Source: Deltaproteobacteria bacterium
Lineage (GTDB): Bacteria; Desulfobacterota; Desulfobulbia; Desulfobulbales; Desulfurivibrionaceae
NCBI GenBank assembly: GCA_021802645.1
Contig: JAJZRO010000010.1
Coordinates: 23,824-87,823 of the forward strand
Length of the DNA: 64,000 bases
Reading direction: 5' to 3'
Under the pieces are notes generated by a model that searched no databases, had not been told where the DNA came from, and was given only the letters and a program-made list of their open reading frames with translations. The position numbers and the translations under genes are program-made. Positions 7,943 through 17,500 of the stretch are shown in pieces. How positions within the stretch are numbered: position 1 is the first letter of the stretch; every line of letters begins with the position of its first letter.

Positions 7943-10417
7943 ATGGGAAGCAAGACACCGAAAGGCCCATACTGCACCATTCGCGCGAGCCTCTCTTCCG
8001 AGGAACTGAGGAAGACCATCAACCATCATCTTTTGAGCTTCCTGGGCCGCGATCCGCAACGGGCCGGCAATCGGGAGATGTACAAGGCGCTGGCCTATAC
8101 GGTACGCGACTTCCTCATCGAGCGCTGGATCAGCACCCAGAAGAGCTTTTACGCCAAGCACAGCAAGCGGGTGTATTATCTCTCCCTCGAATTTCTGGTC
8201 GGCCGCTCCCTGGGCAATTCCCTCATCAATCTTGGCCTCTACGACGAGGTGGCCGAGGTGCTCAAGGAGATGGGCTATGACCTCGAAGAACTCCGCGAGG
8301 AAGAGGAGGACGCGGCGCTGGGCAACGGGGGGTTGGGCCGATTGGCGGCCTGTTTCCTCGACTCCATGGCGACCCTCGGAGTGCCGGCTTACGGGTACGG
8401 CATCCGCTATGAATACGGCCTCTTCTACCAGCGACTAGTCGATGGTTACCAGGTTGAGCACCCGGACAGCTGGCTGCGCTACGGGACCCCCTGGGAGTTC
8501 GAGCGGCCGTGGAATCTGTATCCGGTGCAGTTTTACGGCCGCGTGCACCGCTATCGCGATGCCCAGGGCATCCTCCGCAGCGAATGGGTCGACGCCGAGG
8601 AGGTGATGGCCATGGCCTGCGACGTGCTGGTGCCCGGCTTCAACAACGACACGGTCATCAACATGCGGCTGTGGACCGCCCGCGCCTCCCGCGAGCTCGA
8701 TCTGGTTTCTTTCAACCGGGGCGACTACATCGCGGCGGTGCAGACCAAGGTGCAGTCCGAGACCATCTCCAAGGTCCTCTACCCGTCGGACGAGATCCGC
8801 GAGGGCCAGCAGTTGCGGCTCAAACAGCAGTATTTCTTCGTGGCCGCCACCTTTCAAGACATCCTGCGCCGCTACAAGAAGAAGCATGAAACCTTCGATG
8901 GGTTCAGCGACGCCATTGCGGTGCAGTTGAACGACACCCACCCCAGTATCGCCATCCCGGAGCTGATGCGGCTGCTGGTGGATGTGGAGGGGGTGCCGTG
9001 GGAGCAGGCGTGGCGGATCTGCGTCAACACCTTCGGCTACACCAACCACACCCTGATGCCGGAGGCCCTGGAATCCTGGCCGGTGGAATTGCTTGGCCGC
9101 ATGCTGCCGCGCCATCTGGAAATCATCTACGAGATCAACTACCATTTCCTGCAGGAAGTGGCGGCGTATTTCCCCGGTGATAACGAAAAGATTCGGGCGA
9201 TGTCGCTCATCGAGGAGGCGCCGGTCAAAAGGGTGCGCATGGCGCATCTGGCCATTGTCGGCAGCCATTCGGTCAACGGCGTGGCGGCGCTGCATTCCCA
9301 CCTGATGCGGACCCGGATCTTCCGGGATTTTCATCAGCTTTTTCCCCACCGCTTCAACAACAAGACCAACGGCATCACCCAGCGCCGCTGGCTGCTCAAG
9401 AGCAATCCCGGCTTGGCCGCCCTCATCACCGAGACCATCGGCGGCTCCTGGGTGACGAACCTGGAGGCCTTGCGCCAGCTGGAACGCTCTGCCGCCGACA
9501 AGAAGTTCCAGCAGCGCTGGCAGGCAGTGAAACTCGCCAACAAAGAACGACTCGGCCACCATATCCGGGAGGCCTGCGGGGTGGAGGTGGACCCCGAGAG
9601 CCTCTTCGACGTCCATGTCAAGCGGATCCATGAGTACAAGCGGCAGCTCTTGAACATCCTCCACGTCACCATCCTCTACCAGCGCATCATCCACGGCAAG
9701 GACCCCGAGGCGCCGCCGCGCACCGTGATCTTCGCCGGCAAGGCAGCGCCCTCCTATGCCCGGGCCAAGCTGATCATCAAGCTCATCACCTCGGTCGCCG
9801 AGGTGGTGAACAGCGACCCCTTGACCGGCAACCGGCTGCGGGTGGTCTTCGTCCCCAACTATGGGGTGTCGCTGGCGGAGAGGATCATCCCGGCGGCGGA
9901 TCTTTCCGAGCAGATTTCCACCGCCGGCACCGAGGCCTCGGGCACCGGCAACATGAAGCTGGCCCTGAACGGCGCGCTTACCATCGGCACCCTGGATGGC
10001 GCCAACATCGAGATCCGGGAGGAAGTGGGGGCGGAGAACATCTTCATCTTCGGGCTTACCGCCGACGAGGTGGCCAGCGAACGGCAGCAGCCGACCCGGA
10101 CCGCCGAGCAGATTTATCGCAACAACGCCGAGGTGCGGATGGCGCTGGACAGCATCAGGAACGGCGCCTTCAGCCAGGGAGACACCTATCTTTTCGCCCC
10201 CATTGTCGAGGCATTGCTCAGTCCCCGCGATCCGTATCTGGTGTTGCGGGACCTGGAGGATTACTGCCGCTGCCAGCAGGAGGTGGGGCGGTTGTTTCTC
10301 GACCGTCCGACCTGGACCAAGCGTTCCATCCTGAACGTGGCTCGCATGGGCAAATTCTCCACCGACCGCACCATCCGCGAGTATGCCGAGGATATCTGGG
10401 GGGTGCGACTCGGCTGA
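7943..10417 (+). CDS. glgP: Glycogen/starch/maltodextrin phosphorylase
   Basis: Phosphorolysis of alpha-1,4-glucan to glucose-1-phosphate; a PLP enzyme of glycosyltransferase family 35. The 824-aa length is the normal bacterial size. The PLP-lysine motif EASGTGNMK (K672) followed by GALTIGTLDGAN is intact. Other family hallmarks are ALGNGGLGRLAACFLDS near the N-terminus and VKRIHEYKRQLLN in the C-terminal domain. The ATG at 7943 is preceded by gaggga; an earlier in-frame codon at 7871 lacks such a site. It stands alone, without other glycogen genes nearby, between a tRNA-processing gene and a flavoprotein. Confidence 0.95.
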   Translation: MGSKTPKGPYCTIRASLSSEELRKTINHHLLSFLGRDPQRAGNREMYKALAYTVRDFLIERWISTQKSFYAKHSKRVYYLSLEFLVGRSLGNSLINLGLYDEVAEVLKEMGYDLEELREEEEDAALGNGGLGRLAACFLDSMATLGVPAYGYGIRYEYGLFYQRLVDGYQVEHPDSWLRYGTPWEFERPWNLYPVQFYGRVHRYRDAQGILRSEWVDAEEVMAMACDVLVPGFNNDTVINMRLWTARASRELDLVSFNRGDYIAAVQTKVQSETISKVLYPSDEIREGQQLRLKQQYFFVAATFQDILRRYKKKHETFDGFSDAIAVQLNDTHPSIAIPELMRLLVDVEGVPWEQAWRICVNTFGYTNHTLMPEALESWPVELLGRMLPRHLEIIYEINYHFLQEVAAYFPGDNEKIRAMSLIEEAPVKRVRMAHLAIVGSHSVNGVAALHSHLMRTRIFRDFHQLFPHRFNNKTNGITQRRWLLKSNPGLAALITETIGGSWVTNLEALRQLERSAADKKFQQRWQAVKLANKERLGHHIREACGVEVDPESLFDVHVKRIHEYKRQLLNILHVTILYQRIIHGKDPEAPPRTVIFAGKAAPSYARAKLIIKLITSVAEVVNSDPLTGNRLRVVFVPNYGVSLAERIIPAADLSEQISTAGTEASGTGNMKLALNGALTIGTLDGANIEIREEVGAENIFIFGLTADEVASERQQPTRTAEQIYRNNAEVRMALDSIRNGAFSQGDTYLFAPIVEALLSPRDPYLVLRDLEDYCRCQQEVGRLFLDRPTWTKRSILNVARMGKFSTDRTIREYAEDIWGVRLG

Positions 10418-10468
10418 GTCCGAGCGGCGCGTCCTCTTAACCCTATCGTGTTGCAAGGAGGTTTGGTG

Positions 10469-11044
10469 ATGAAGGTAGTGGCATTTTCCGGCAGTGCCCG
10501 CAAGGGCGGCAATACCGCGCAACTCCTCAATCTGGCCCTGGCGGAACTCAAGGCGGCCGGGATCGAGACCGAACTGGTTGAACTGGCCGGGCAGCCGATC
10601 CAGGGCTGTATCGCCTGCTACCAGTGCTTCAAGGAAAAGAATCAACGCTGCGCCGTGGAGAAGGACATGGTCAACGACTGTATCGCCAAGATGGTGGCGG
10701 CGGACGGCATCCTGCTCGGCTCGCCCACCTATTTCGCCGATGTTTCGGCCAGCATGAAGGCGCTCATCGAGCGGTGCGGCATGGTGTCTCGTGCCAACGG
10801 CGATATGTTCCAGCGCAAGGTCGGGGCGGGGGTGGTGGCGGTGCGCCGGGCGGGCGCCTACCATGTCTTCAGCTCGCTCAACGCCTTTTTCCTCATCGGC
10901 CAGATGATCGTGGTCGGCTCCTCTTACTGGAACATCGGCATCGGCCGGGAGCCCGGCGAGGTGACGGGCGATGCGGAGGGGGTCAAGACCATGCAGGAAC
11001 TGGGGCAGAACATGGCGTGGCTGCTCCAGAAGGTGCGCGGCTGA
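10469..11044 (+). CDS. Flavodoxin-like NAD(P)H-dependent FMN reductase / iron-sulfur flavoprotein family
   Basis: A 191-aa flavodoxin-fold protein of the type widespread in strict anaerobes. GSARKGGNT near the N-terminus is the FMN phosphate loop. A cysteine cluster, GCIACYQCF, follows near residues 50-60. In iron-sulfur flavoproteins a compact Cys motif at this place binds a 4Fe-4S cluster, and a further Cys (RCAVEKD) lies about ten residues on. SPTYFADVSASMKALIER is the classic second FMN contact region. The ATG at 10469 follows a perfect aaggagg at 10455-10461. A strong terminator ends the gene. Probable role: electron transfer or quinone/oxygen detoxification; the partner is unknown. Confidence 0.85.
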   Translation: MKVVAFSGSARKGGNTAQLLNLALAELKAAGIETELVELAGQPIQGCIACYQCFKEKNQRCAVEKDMVNDCIAKMVAADGILLGSPTYFADVSASMKALIERCGMVSRANGDMFQRKVGAGVVAVRRAGAYHVFSSLNAFFLIGQMIVVGSSYWNIGIGREPGEVTGDAEGVKTMQELGQNMAWLLQKVRG

Positions 11045-11079
11045 ACGCGCAGACACAGGTCAAGAAGGGGAGCGGATTG

Positions 11080-11108
11080 CCCGGGAGGTGCGCCTCCCGG
11101 GTTTTTTT
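11080..11108 (+). terminator. Rho-independent terminator
   Basis: A 9-bp perfect stem CCCGGGAGG/CCTCCCGGG with loop TGCG is followed by seven T residues (11102-11108). It ends the flavoprotein transcript and separates it from the convergent recO operon. There is no T-run for the minus strand. Confidence 0.92.
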
Positions 11109-11124
11109 GCGTGCAAGGAGGGGG

Positions 11125-11892
11125 TTAGTCCGTGATCGGCAAGGAGGCCAGGAAATGGGGCCAGGAGGAGATCTCCCGCTGGAGTAGATGGCGGTCGTAG
11201 TAGCGCAGCAGGGTGAGGGATTCGCGGATGGCGTCTGGGGAGAAGTGCAGCCGGTCGAGTTTGCTGCCCTCCATGTGTTGGGCGGCATGGAGGAGTTTCG
11301 CCGTTTCCAGGGAAACCGGGACCTGGCCGTGGTCGGTCTCGCGGTTGCAGGGGTTGCAGATCAGCCCGCTGTTGCTGGTGCTGAAATGATAGGGCCGCCG
11401 GGTCGGGGTAAGGTTGCCGCAGCGCAGACAGCCGGCGAGGTTGGGCCGGTAGCCGAGGAGATCGAGCATCCGGATCTCGAAGAGGATCACGGTGGCAAAG
11501 GGTGGTTGCCCCTGTTCCAGGGCGGTGAGACCCCAGCGCAGCAGGGTGAAGAGCGCGGGATCGGCATCGTGCTCCCTGGTCCATTGGAGCATCTGTTCGC
11601 AGAGCAGGGTGGCGGCGGTGTAGCGGCCGTAGTCCTGGCGGAGCGAGGGAAAGGCGTGGAGCAGTTCCGCTTGATCAAGTCGCATCAGCGAACTGGTGCG
11701 ACTCTCCGCATAGGTGAGATCGAGGAGTGAAAACAGTTCCAGCTTGTTGACGAACCGTTTTTTGCTCCGTTTGGCGCCCTTGGCGATCCCGGAAAGTTTT
11801 CCCAGTTCCTGGCTGTAGCAGGTGACGATCTTGTCGGCATCGCCATGGTCCATGACTTGGAGGACCACGGCGAGCGTCTGACGGAGGGTCAT
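11125..11892 (-). CDS. recO: DNA repair protein RecO
   Basis: RecO (255 aa) anneals ssDNA and loads RecA together with RecR in gap repair. The N-terminal OB-fold is represented by the VLQVMDHGDADKIVTC region and KGAKRSKKRF. The C-terminal part contains Cys-x2-Cys pairs (CLRCG...CNPC) that form a zinc site in many RecO proteins. It is the last gene of the minus-strand operon. Its ATG directly abuts the rodZ-like stop codon with no gap, so translation is coupled. Confidence 0.93.
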   Translation of the reverse strand: MTLRQTLAVVLQVMDHGDADKIVTCYSQELGKLSGIAKGAKRSKKRFVNKLELFSLLDLTYAESRTSSLMRLDQAELLHAFPSLRQDYGRYTAATLLCEQMLQWTREHDADPALFTLLRWGLTALEQGQPPFATVILFEIRMLDLLGYRPNLAGCLRCGNLTPTRRPYHFSTSNSGLICNPCNRETDHGQVPVSLETAKLLHAAQHMEGSKLDRLHFSPDAIRESLTLLRYYDRHLLQREISSWPHFLASLPITD

Positions 11893-13482
11893 TTAGTGCT
11901 GGTCGGGCTGCGGCTGGATGGAGATGCGGGTGGTGTTGCCGGCCTTGCCCAGCGGCGGCAGCTTGGTGTTGTTGAGTACCAGATCAACCCCGCCGGCATT
12001 ACCGATAAAGAGATGAATCCGCTTGCTGGCCTGCCAAACGGCCTTGTCGCCGGCCTTGAAGTATTGCGGCTTGGGTTTTTCTCCGTCGATCTGGATGCGC
12101 ACCCAGGTATCTTCGCGGAAGGTGGCATCAAGAGCGTAGGGGGGGTGTATGGGGCGGATGGCGGCAATCAGCTTCTCCGCCGTGCTCATTTCTCGGGCCG
12201 GTTTTTCTCCTTCGGCGCCCGGCGAGGGCGTCTTCACCGTTTTTTCCTTTTTGATCGGCCCCGGCGGGGCCAATTCCTTGAGCGGCGCCTTGGGCGCTGC
12301 GGCTGGGGTTGTCGGCAGCGAGGCGACCGCAGTTGCCGACGGGGCAGGAAGAGGCGTGGGTTTCACCGCCGTTGGCAGCGGCGCAGTCACCGGCGCTGCC
12401 GGTGTCTTTGCTGGCGGTGGGGCCGCCTTGGCTTGCAGGCTCGGCTTGGGCAACGGCGCCGGCGGCACGATGGTTTGGGCAGGGAGCGCGGCTTTGGCTG
12501 GCCCCGTTGTCTGGGCAGCAACAATCGGGGGAGCCGCCGCCCGTGGCGGAGGCGCCGGAACCGCTACGGCTTGGCGCGGCGCCATGGTCGCCGTCGGGGC
12601 CGGCGGCGATGTGACCGCGGTTGCCGGCCGAGCGGGGGGAGGCGTGGTTTTTACTGCCATTGGCGGCGGGGCTGCCTTGGCGGGCAGGCCCGGCTTGGGT
12701 AACGGAGCCAGCGGTTGCGGCTGCGGTGAAGAAGCGGTAGCGGCCGTCGGGGCAGTGGTCCTGGGGGGCGGCGCTGGTGCTGTCGTGACTGTTTTTGCCG
12801 GCGCCACCGCGGCCGGGGGTGGACCCGGAACGACGGCCGTTGGTGCCGGAGAGGGCGCAGACACGGGTGGTGCCGCGGCTGTCGGCGGTGTCGCCGCGGG
12901 CGGGTTTTCCCCAGTCGGCACTGGCGGCGGTTGGGTAGCCTCGGGTGGCGGTGGTGGGGTTTGCGGCAGCGGCGGCGGTTGGGGTTGTGGCTGGGCTTCG
13001 GCCATCTTGGCCGGCGCCGGTGGCTCCGGTGGAGCGGTGATCTTGTAGCCCAGGTAGAGGATCAAGGAAACCAGGATGACCACTGCGGCGGCAAAGAGGT
13101 GGCGTTCGGCATGGAAACTCGGCGGTTCGGCCATGGTCTCGCCGGCCAGCACCTCCTGGGCGTTGACCTTTTCGTCGGGGATGGCCGTTTTCTCTCCCCG
13201 GTGCTGCAGATAGAGCCGCAGCATCTCCTCCGGGTCGAGCCCCAGATATTGGGCGTAGATCTTCACGAAGCCGCGGGTGAAGACCTCGGCGGGCAACTCG
13301 TCGCGGTTGTCTTCTTCCAATGCCTTCAGGGTGACGGCATGGATGCGGGTGTCCTTGGCGGCCACTTCGAGCGCTATCCGCCGGTCCTGCCGGGCGTGGC
13401 GCAAGAGGCTGCCGAGGGTTTCGGGCTTTTCGGGAGCAGGGCCTGTCGTCTGGGAAGCAGAAGTATCCGGTGTGGTGGTCAT
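11893..13482 (-). CDS. RodZ-like helix-turn-helix membrane protein with long Pro/Ala linker
   Basis: Cytoskeletal/cell-shape adaptor of the RodZ type (529 aa). Residues about 21-95 form a Cro-like HTH (HTH_25). A single transmembrane helix lies near 128-148. A very long Pro/Ala/Thr-rich stretch (about 150-415) with repeated AAPP, PAPLPKP and TAVK-like units follows. The C-terminal domain (about 440-529) matches DUF4115, with a DTWVRIQIDG strand and GNAGG. In E. coli RodZ links MreB to the periplasm. The linker here is far longer than usual and low in complexity, which suggests reach through a thick envelope or toward the peptidoglycan. The gene follows the surA-like gene by 36 bases and directly abuts recO. 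Confidence 0.82.
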   Translation of the reverse strand: MTTTPDTSASQTTGPAPEKPETLGSLLRHARQDRRIALEVAAKDTRIHAVTLKALEEDNRDELPAEVFTRGFVKIYAQYLGLDPEEMLRLYLQHRGEKTAIPDEKVNAQEVLAGETMAEPPSFHAERHLFAAAVVILVSLILYLGYKITAPPEPPAPAKMAEAQPQPQPPPLPQTPPPPPEATQPPPVPTGENPPAATPPTAAAPPVSAPSPAPTAVVPGPPPAAVAPAKTVTTAPAPPPRTTAPTAATASSPQPQPLAPLPKPGLPAKAAPPPMAVKTTPPPARPATAVTSPPAPTATMAPRQAVAVPAPPPRAAAPPIVAAQTTGPAKAALPAQTIVPPAPLPKPSLQAKAAPPPAKTPAAPVTAPLPTAVKPTPLPAPSATAVASLPTTPAAAPKAPLKELAPPGPIKKEKTVKTPSPGAEGEKPAREMSTAEKLIAAIRPIHPPYALDATFREDTWVRIQIDGEKPKPQYFKAGDKAVWQASKRIHLFIGNAGGVDLVLNNTKLPPLGKAGNTTRISIQPQPDQH

Positions 13483-13518
13483 GAGGGGTTCAGGCGGTCC
13501 TTGGTCGGGCAGCGGGAA

Positions 13519-14502
13519 TTAGAGCATGGTCTTGATGTATGCTTCGTCGCGCAGTTCCTTGACCCACTTGTTGTACTGGCTGTCCATGGCCTGTTTGTAA
13601 AGCAGATCGCGGATCTCGTCATGCACCGCCTCCAGCGGTTGTTGGGCCCGGATATTGCCCTTGTCCGAGAGCAGTTTGAACATCTGGTAGCCCGTCGCTG
13701 TTTCCACAAGGGGGCTGGTCTGCCCCGGGGTGAGGGAAAGTATCTGTTTGCGCATGGCCGCAGAGAGTTCTTCCTTCTTGAAGACCCCGATATCTCCGCC
13801 ATCGGCGGCCGAAGGCAGATCCGACATCTTGCGGGCCACCGAACGGAAATCGTCGCCGGCGAGCACCAGGCGCCGCGCTTCTTCCGCTTTTTTCAATGCC
13901 GCGGCCTTCTCGTCGGGGGTGTCTTCCTTCCAGGAGAAGCCCATCTGGAGGATATGGTAGGCATCGGCCGTGATCTTTTCCGTATAGTTCTTTTCGTAAT
14001 ATTCCTTGATCTTTTCCTCGGTGATGACCACCTTGGCGCGAATCTCCTGGCCGACGAGCTTGGATTGCAGGATCTGGACGCGCAACGAGTCACGGTATTG
14101 CTTTTCGTTGGAGCCCATCATGGCGAGGTCCTGGAGAAACTTGGCCCGGGTGACATTGTTGCGGGCGAGAATGCTGCTGATGGCTTCATCCAGTTCGGCA
14201 TCCGACACAGTGATATTGAGCTTGGCGGCGCGTTGTTCCACGATCAGTTTGTCAATCAGGCCGGAAAGGACCTGTTGCCTGGCCTGGAGCAGGGCGGCAT
14301 TGATCTGGTCCGGCGGGGCCTGCTGGGTGATGCGTTTGAAGATGGGGGCGCCTTCCCGGTTCAGGTCGGAAAAGGTGATGACGTCGTCATTGACGACGGC
14401 GACCACCCGGTCGACGGTTTCGGCGGCAGCGCTGGCAGGGGTTGCAGGGAGGTGGAGCAGAGCGAGGAGCAGGAGGGCGGAGAGATAACGCATTTTGGGC
14501 AT
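13519..14502 (-). CDS. SurA-like periplasmic peptidyl-prolyl isomerase/chaperone
   Basis: Exported folding factor for outer-membrane proteins (about 327 aa). A signal peptide (MRYLSALLLLALLHLP...ASAAAE) is cleaved near residue 26. The SurA N-domain follows (VDRVVAVVNDDVITFSDL). A single parvulin domain carries the HILQMGF strand, SDLPSAADGGDIGVFKKEEL and LVETATGYQMFKLL. E. coli SurA has two parvulin domains, and only one is seen here, as in many shorter SurA/PpiD-like proteins. The start at 14502 is preferred because it puts the signal peptide at the N-terminus; an ATG at 14493 is equally possible. It lies between mfd and the rodZ-like gene and shares the operon with bamA, its expected client machinery. 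Confidence 0.85.
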   Translation of the reverse strand: MPKMRYLSALLLLALLHLPATPASAAAETVDRVVAVVNDDVITFSDLNREGAPIFKRITQQAPPDQINAALLQARQQVLSGLIDKLIVEQRAAKLNITVSDAELDEAISSILARNNVTRAKFLQDLAMMGSNEKQYRDSLRVQILQSKLVGQEIRAKVVITEEKIKEYYEKNYTEKITADAYHILQMGFSWKEDTPDEKAAALKKAEEARRLVLAGDDFRSVARKMSDLPSAADGGDIGVFKKEELSAAMRKQILSLTPGQTSPLVETATGYQMFKLLSDKGNIRAQQPLEAVHDEIRDLLYKQAMDSQYNKWVKELRDEAYIKTML

Positions 14503-14567
14503 AGGATTCTCGCGTGCGGAGTGAATCGGCAAGCTTTTATAGATTGCCTTTTATACCACAGTTTTCA

Positions 14568-17500
14568 TTAGATAGCACCCTCGGTCAGCGCCCGCAAGAT
14601 ATTTTTGGTCGCCAGACAGATAGCCTCGGCGGTGTCGAGCCCGGCGGCCGGCACCAGCAGCTTCTGGTCGGGGGTAAAGCGCAGATGTTCCGGTTGGGCC
14701 GCCACCAGGGCGAGGATGCGTTCCGGCCGCACCGGTGTCTTGGGGTGGAAGGTGAAGACCAGCGACTTGGGCCCCTGTTCGAATTTCGCGATCTTGAGTT
14801 GCCGCAAAGAGCGCTTGAGATCGAGGACCGCCAACAGATTGCGGGTCTCGGTGGGAATGGGGCCGTAGCGGTCTTCCAGTTCCGCCGTCAGATCGGCGAG
14901 GGCCTCCTCGCTCTCCGCGCTGGTGAGCTTGCGATAGGCGATGTACCGCTGGTTGGTGTCGCTGATGTAAGAGGCGGGGATATAGGCGGAGAGGCGCAGG
15001 TTGATCTCGGGCTCCACCTCCTCCTCGGCGCTGACCTCTTCGCCTTGCTGGGCGCGGCGTTTCAGGTCGAGGACGGTCTTTTGCAGCAGGTCGAGGTAGA
15101 GATCGTAGCCCACCGCCGCGATATTGCCGCTCTGGGATTCACCGAGGATGTTGCCGCCGCCCCGGATCTGCAGGTCGCTCATGGCGAGCTTGAAGCCGCC
15201 GCCGAGATCGTTGTAGTCCATCAGCGCCCGCAACCGCTGCTGGGCATCCTTGGAAAGCCCGTCCAGCGAGGGCACCAGCAGGTAGGCATAGGCCTGCTCG
15301 CTCGAGCGCCCCACCCGGCCGCGCAACTGATAGATCTCGGCGAGCCCCAGCCGGTCGGCCCGGGTGATGATGATGGTGTTGGCGTTGGGGATGTCGAGGC
15401 CGGACTCGATGATGGTGGTGCAGACCAGGACGTTCACCTCGCGCCGGACGAAACGGATCATGATGTCTTCGAGCGGTTTGCTCGCCATCTGGCCGTGGGC
15501 CACCGCTACCTTCGCCTCTGGCACCAGCTGGTTGACTTTGCGGGCGATATCATGGATGGACTGCACCCGGTTGTGGACCAGAAAGACCTGGCCGCCGCGG
15601 GCGAGTTCCCGGCTCACCGCCTCCTTGATCACCAGGTCGTCGTAACGGGCGATGAAGGTCTTTACCGTGCGGCGGTGGGCGGGCGGCGAACTGATCACCG
15701 AAAGATCGCGGACGCCTAAGAGCGAGAGCTGCAAGGTGCGGGGGATGGGGGTGGCGGTGAGGGTCAGCACGTCGACCTGGGTGCGGAGCTTCTTGAGCTT
15801 CTCCTTGTGCACCACGCCGAAACGGTGCTCCTCATCGATGATCAGCAGTCCCAACTTGTGGAAGGCGACGTCCTGGGAGAGCAGGCGGTGGGTGCCGATG
15901 ACGATGTCCACCTGGCCGGCGGCCAGAGCGCTGATGATCTTCTTTTGTTCCGCCGGGGTGCGGAAGCGGTTGAGGGACTCGATCCGAAGGGGAAAGCCGC
16001 GCAACCGCTCGCGGAAGGTGGCGGTATGCTGCTCGGCCAGGACGGTGGTCGGCACCAGCACCGCCACCTGCCGGTTGTCCTCCACCGTCTTGAAGGCGGC
16101 GCGCACCGCCACTTCGGTCTTGCCGTAGCCGACGTCGCCGCAAACCAGACGGTCCATGGGACGTTCGCTGGTGAGATCGTCCAGCACTTCGTTGATCGCC
16201 TTGATCTGGCCGGGGGTTTCGTCGAAGGGGAAGGATTCCTCCAACTCGTGGAAGAGTTCGTCCGGCTGGGAAAAGGCATGGCCTTTGGCCAACTGCCGGC
16301 GGGCATAGAGGTTGAGCAGGTCCTGCGCCACCTGCCAGACCGCCTTCTTGACCTTTTGCTGGGTGCTCTGCCACGCCTTGCCCCCCAGTTTGTCCAGATT
16401 CGGTTCCCGGTCGTTGATCCCCTTGTATTTGCTGACCACGGCAAGCTGGTCGACCGGCACGTAGAGCTTGTCCGCGTCTTTGTATTCGATGAGCAGAAAA
16501 TCGTTGGGCAGACCATTCAGCTCCAGGGTGGCCAGGCCCCGATAGATGCCGATGCCGTGGTCGCGGTGGACAATGAAGTCGCCGAGGTTCAATTCGTCGA
16601 AGCGGACGACTGCCTCGCCGGCGGGCTGGCGGGTCTGCTTGCGGCCGCCCAGCCGCTGTTCGCCGAAGAGCTCGCTTTCGGAAAGCCAGTGCATCTTCTC
16701 CGCCGGCAGGTCGAAACCGGCCGACAGGGGATGGTCGAAGAGCACTAAGCCGGGCGGCAGTTTGCCTTCGTGGGGAAGGGGGGCCGGGGAGACCGTGGCG
16801 GTGATGCCATACTGGCCGAGCAATTCGGCCATGTGTTCGGCGTGACGCGTCGTGCGGCAGGCGAAAAAAACCCGGTCGCCCTGGTCGAGCCAACCCACGA
16901 TCTCCCGGGCCAGCGGCGGCAGCAGGCCCTGCTGGTGGCGGTGCAGTTCCAGCTGCTGCTTGAGGAGCAGGTGGTTGCCGGCCTGAATGGTGATGGCGTT
17001 GGCGGCTTCCTGGGCATCGGCGATGGCGTGGCAACGGATGAGCGGTCGGGACGCCAGGGCAGCGAAGAGGTCGGTGGTGGTCAAAAAGAGATGTTCCGGC
17101 GGCAGGGCGGGCTGATGATTGGCGCCAGCCTCGGCAAAATTGGCCCGGATGCGTTCCCAGGCCAGATCAAGCGACTGCCGCATGGCGATGGGGTTGACGA
17201 GGAAAACGAGGGCTTCCCGCGGCAGGAAATCGAGGGGCAGGGCCGGGCTTCCATAGAAGAGAGGCAGGAAGAATTCGCTGCCGGGAAAATCCCGCCCTAT
17301 CTCGAGTTTTTCCCGGATGGTCGCGGCCTGCTCTTCATCCCAGCCGTATTCTGCCGCAGCAGCATCGAAGCGGGCCAACAGGGTCTGGTGCTGATCGGTG
17401 CCTGGCGCGGGAAAGAGGACGTCCGAGGCGGGCAGGAGCACCGCCTCGGACAGCTCGCCGACCGACCGCTGGCTGATGGGGTCGAAGAGGCGCAACGATT

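Noticed and set aside
8435..11056. Minus-strand open frame of about 870 codons opposite glgP and the flavoprotein gene
   Set aside because: The opposite strand encodes two clear enzymes with intact motifs. The antisense product is His/Gly/Leu rich, with no domain.
11845..13048. Gly/Ala/Arg-rich forward frames opposite the rodZ-like gene
   Set aside because: They mirror the Pro/Ala linker codons. Low-complexity antisense, no ribosome-binding site.
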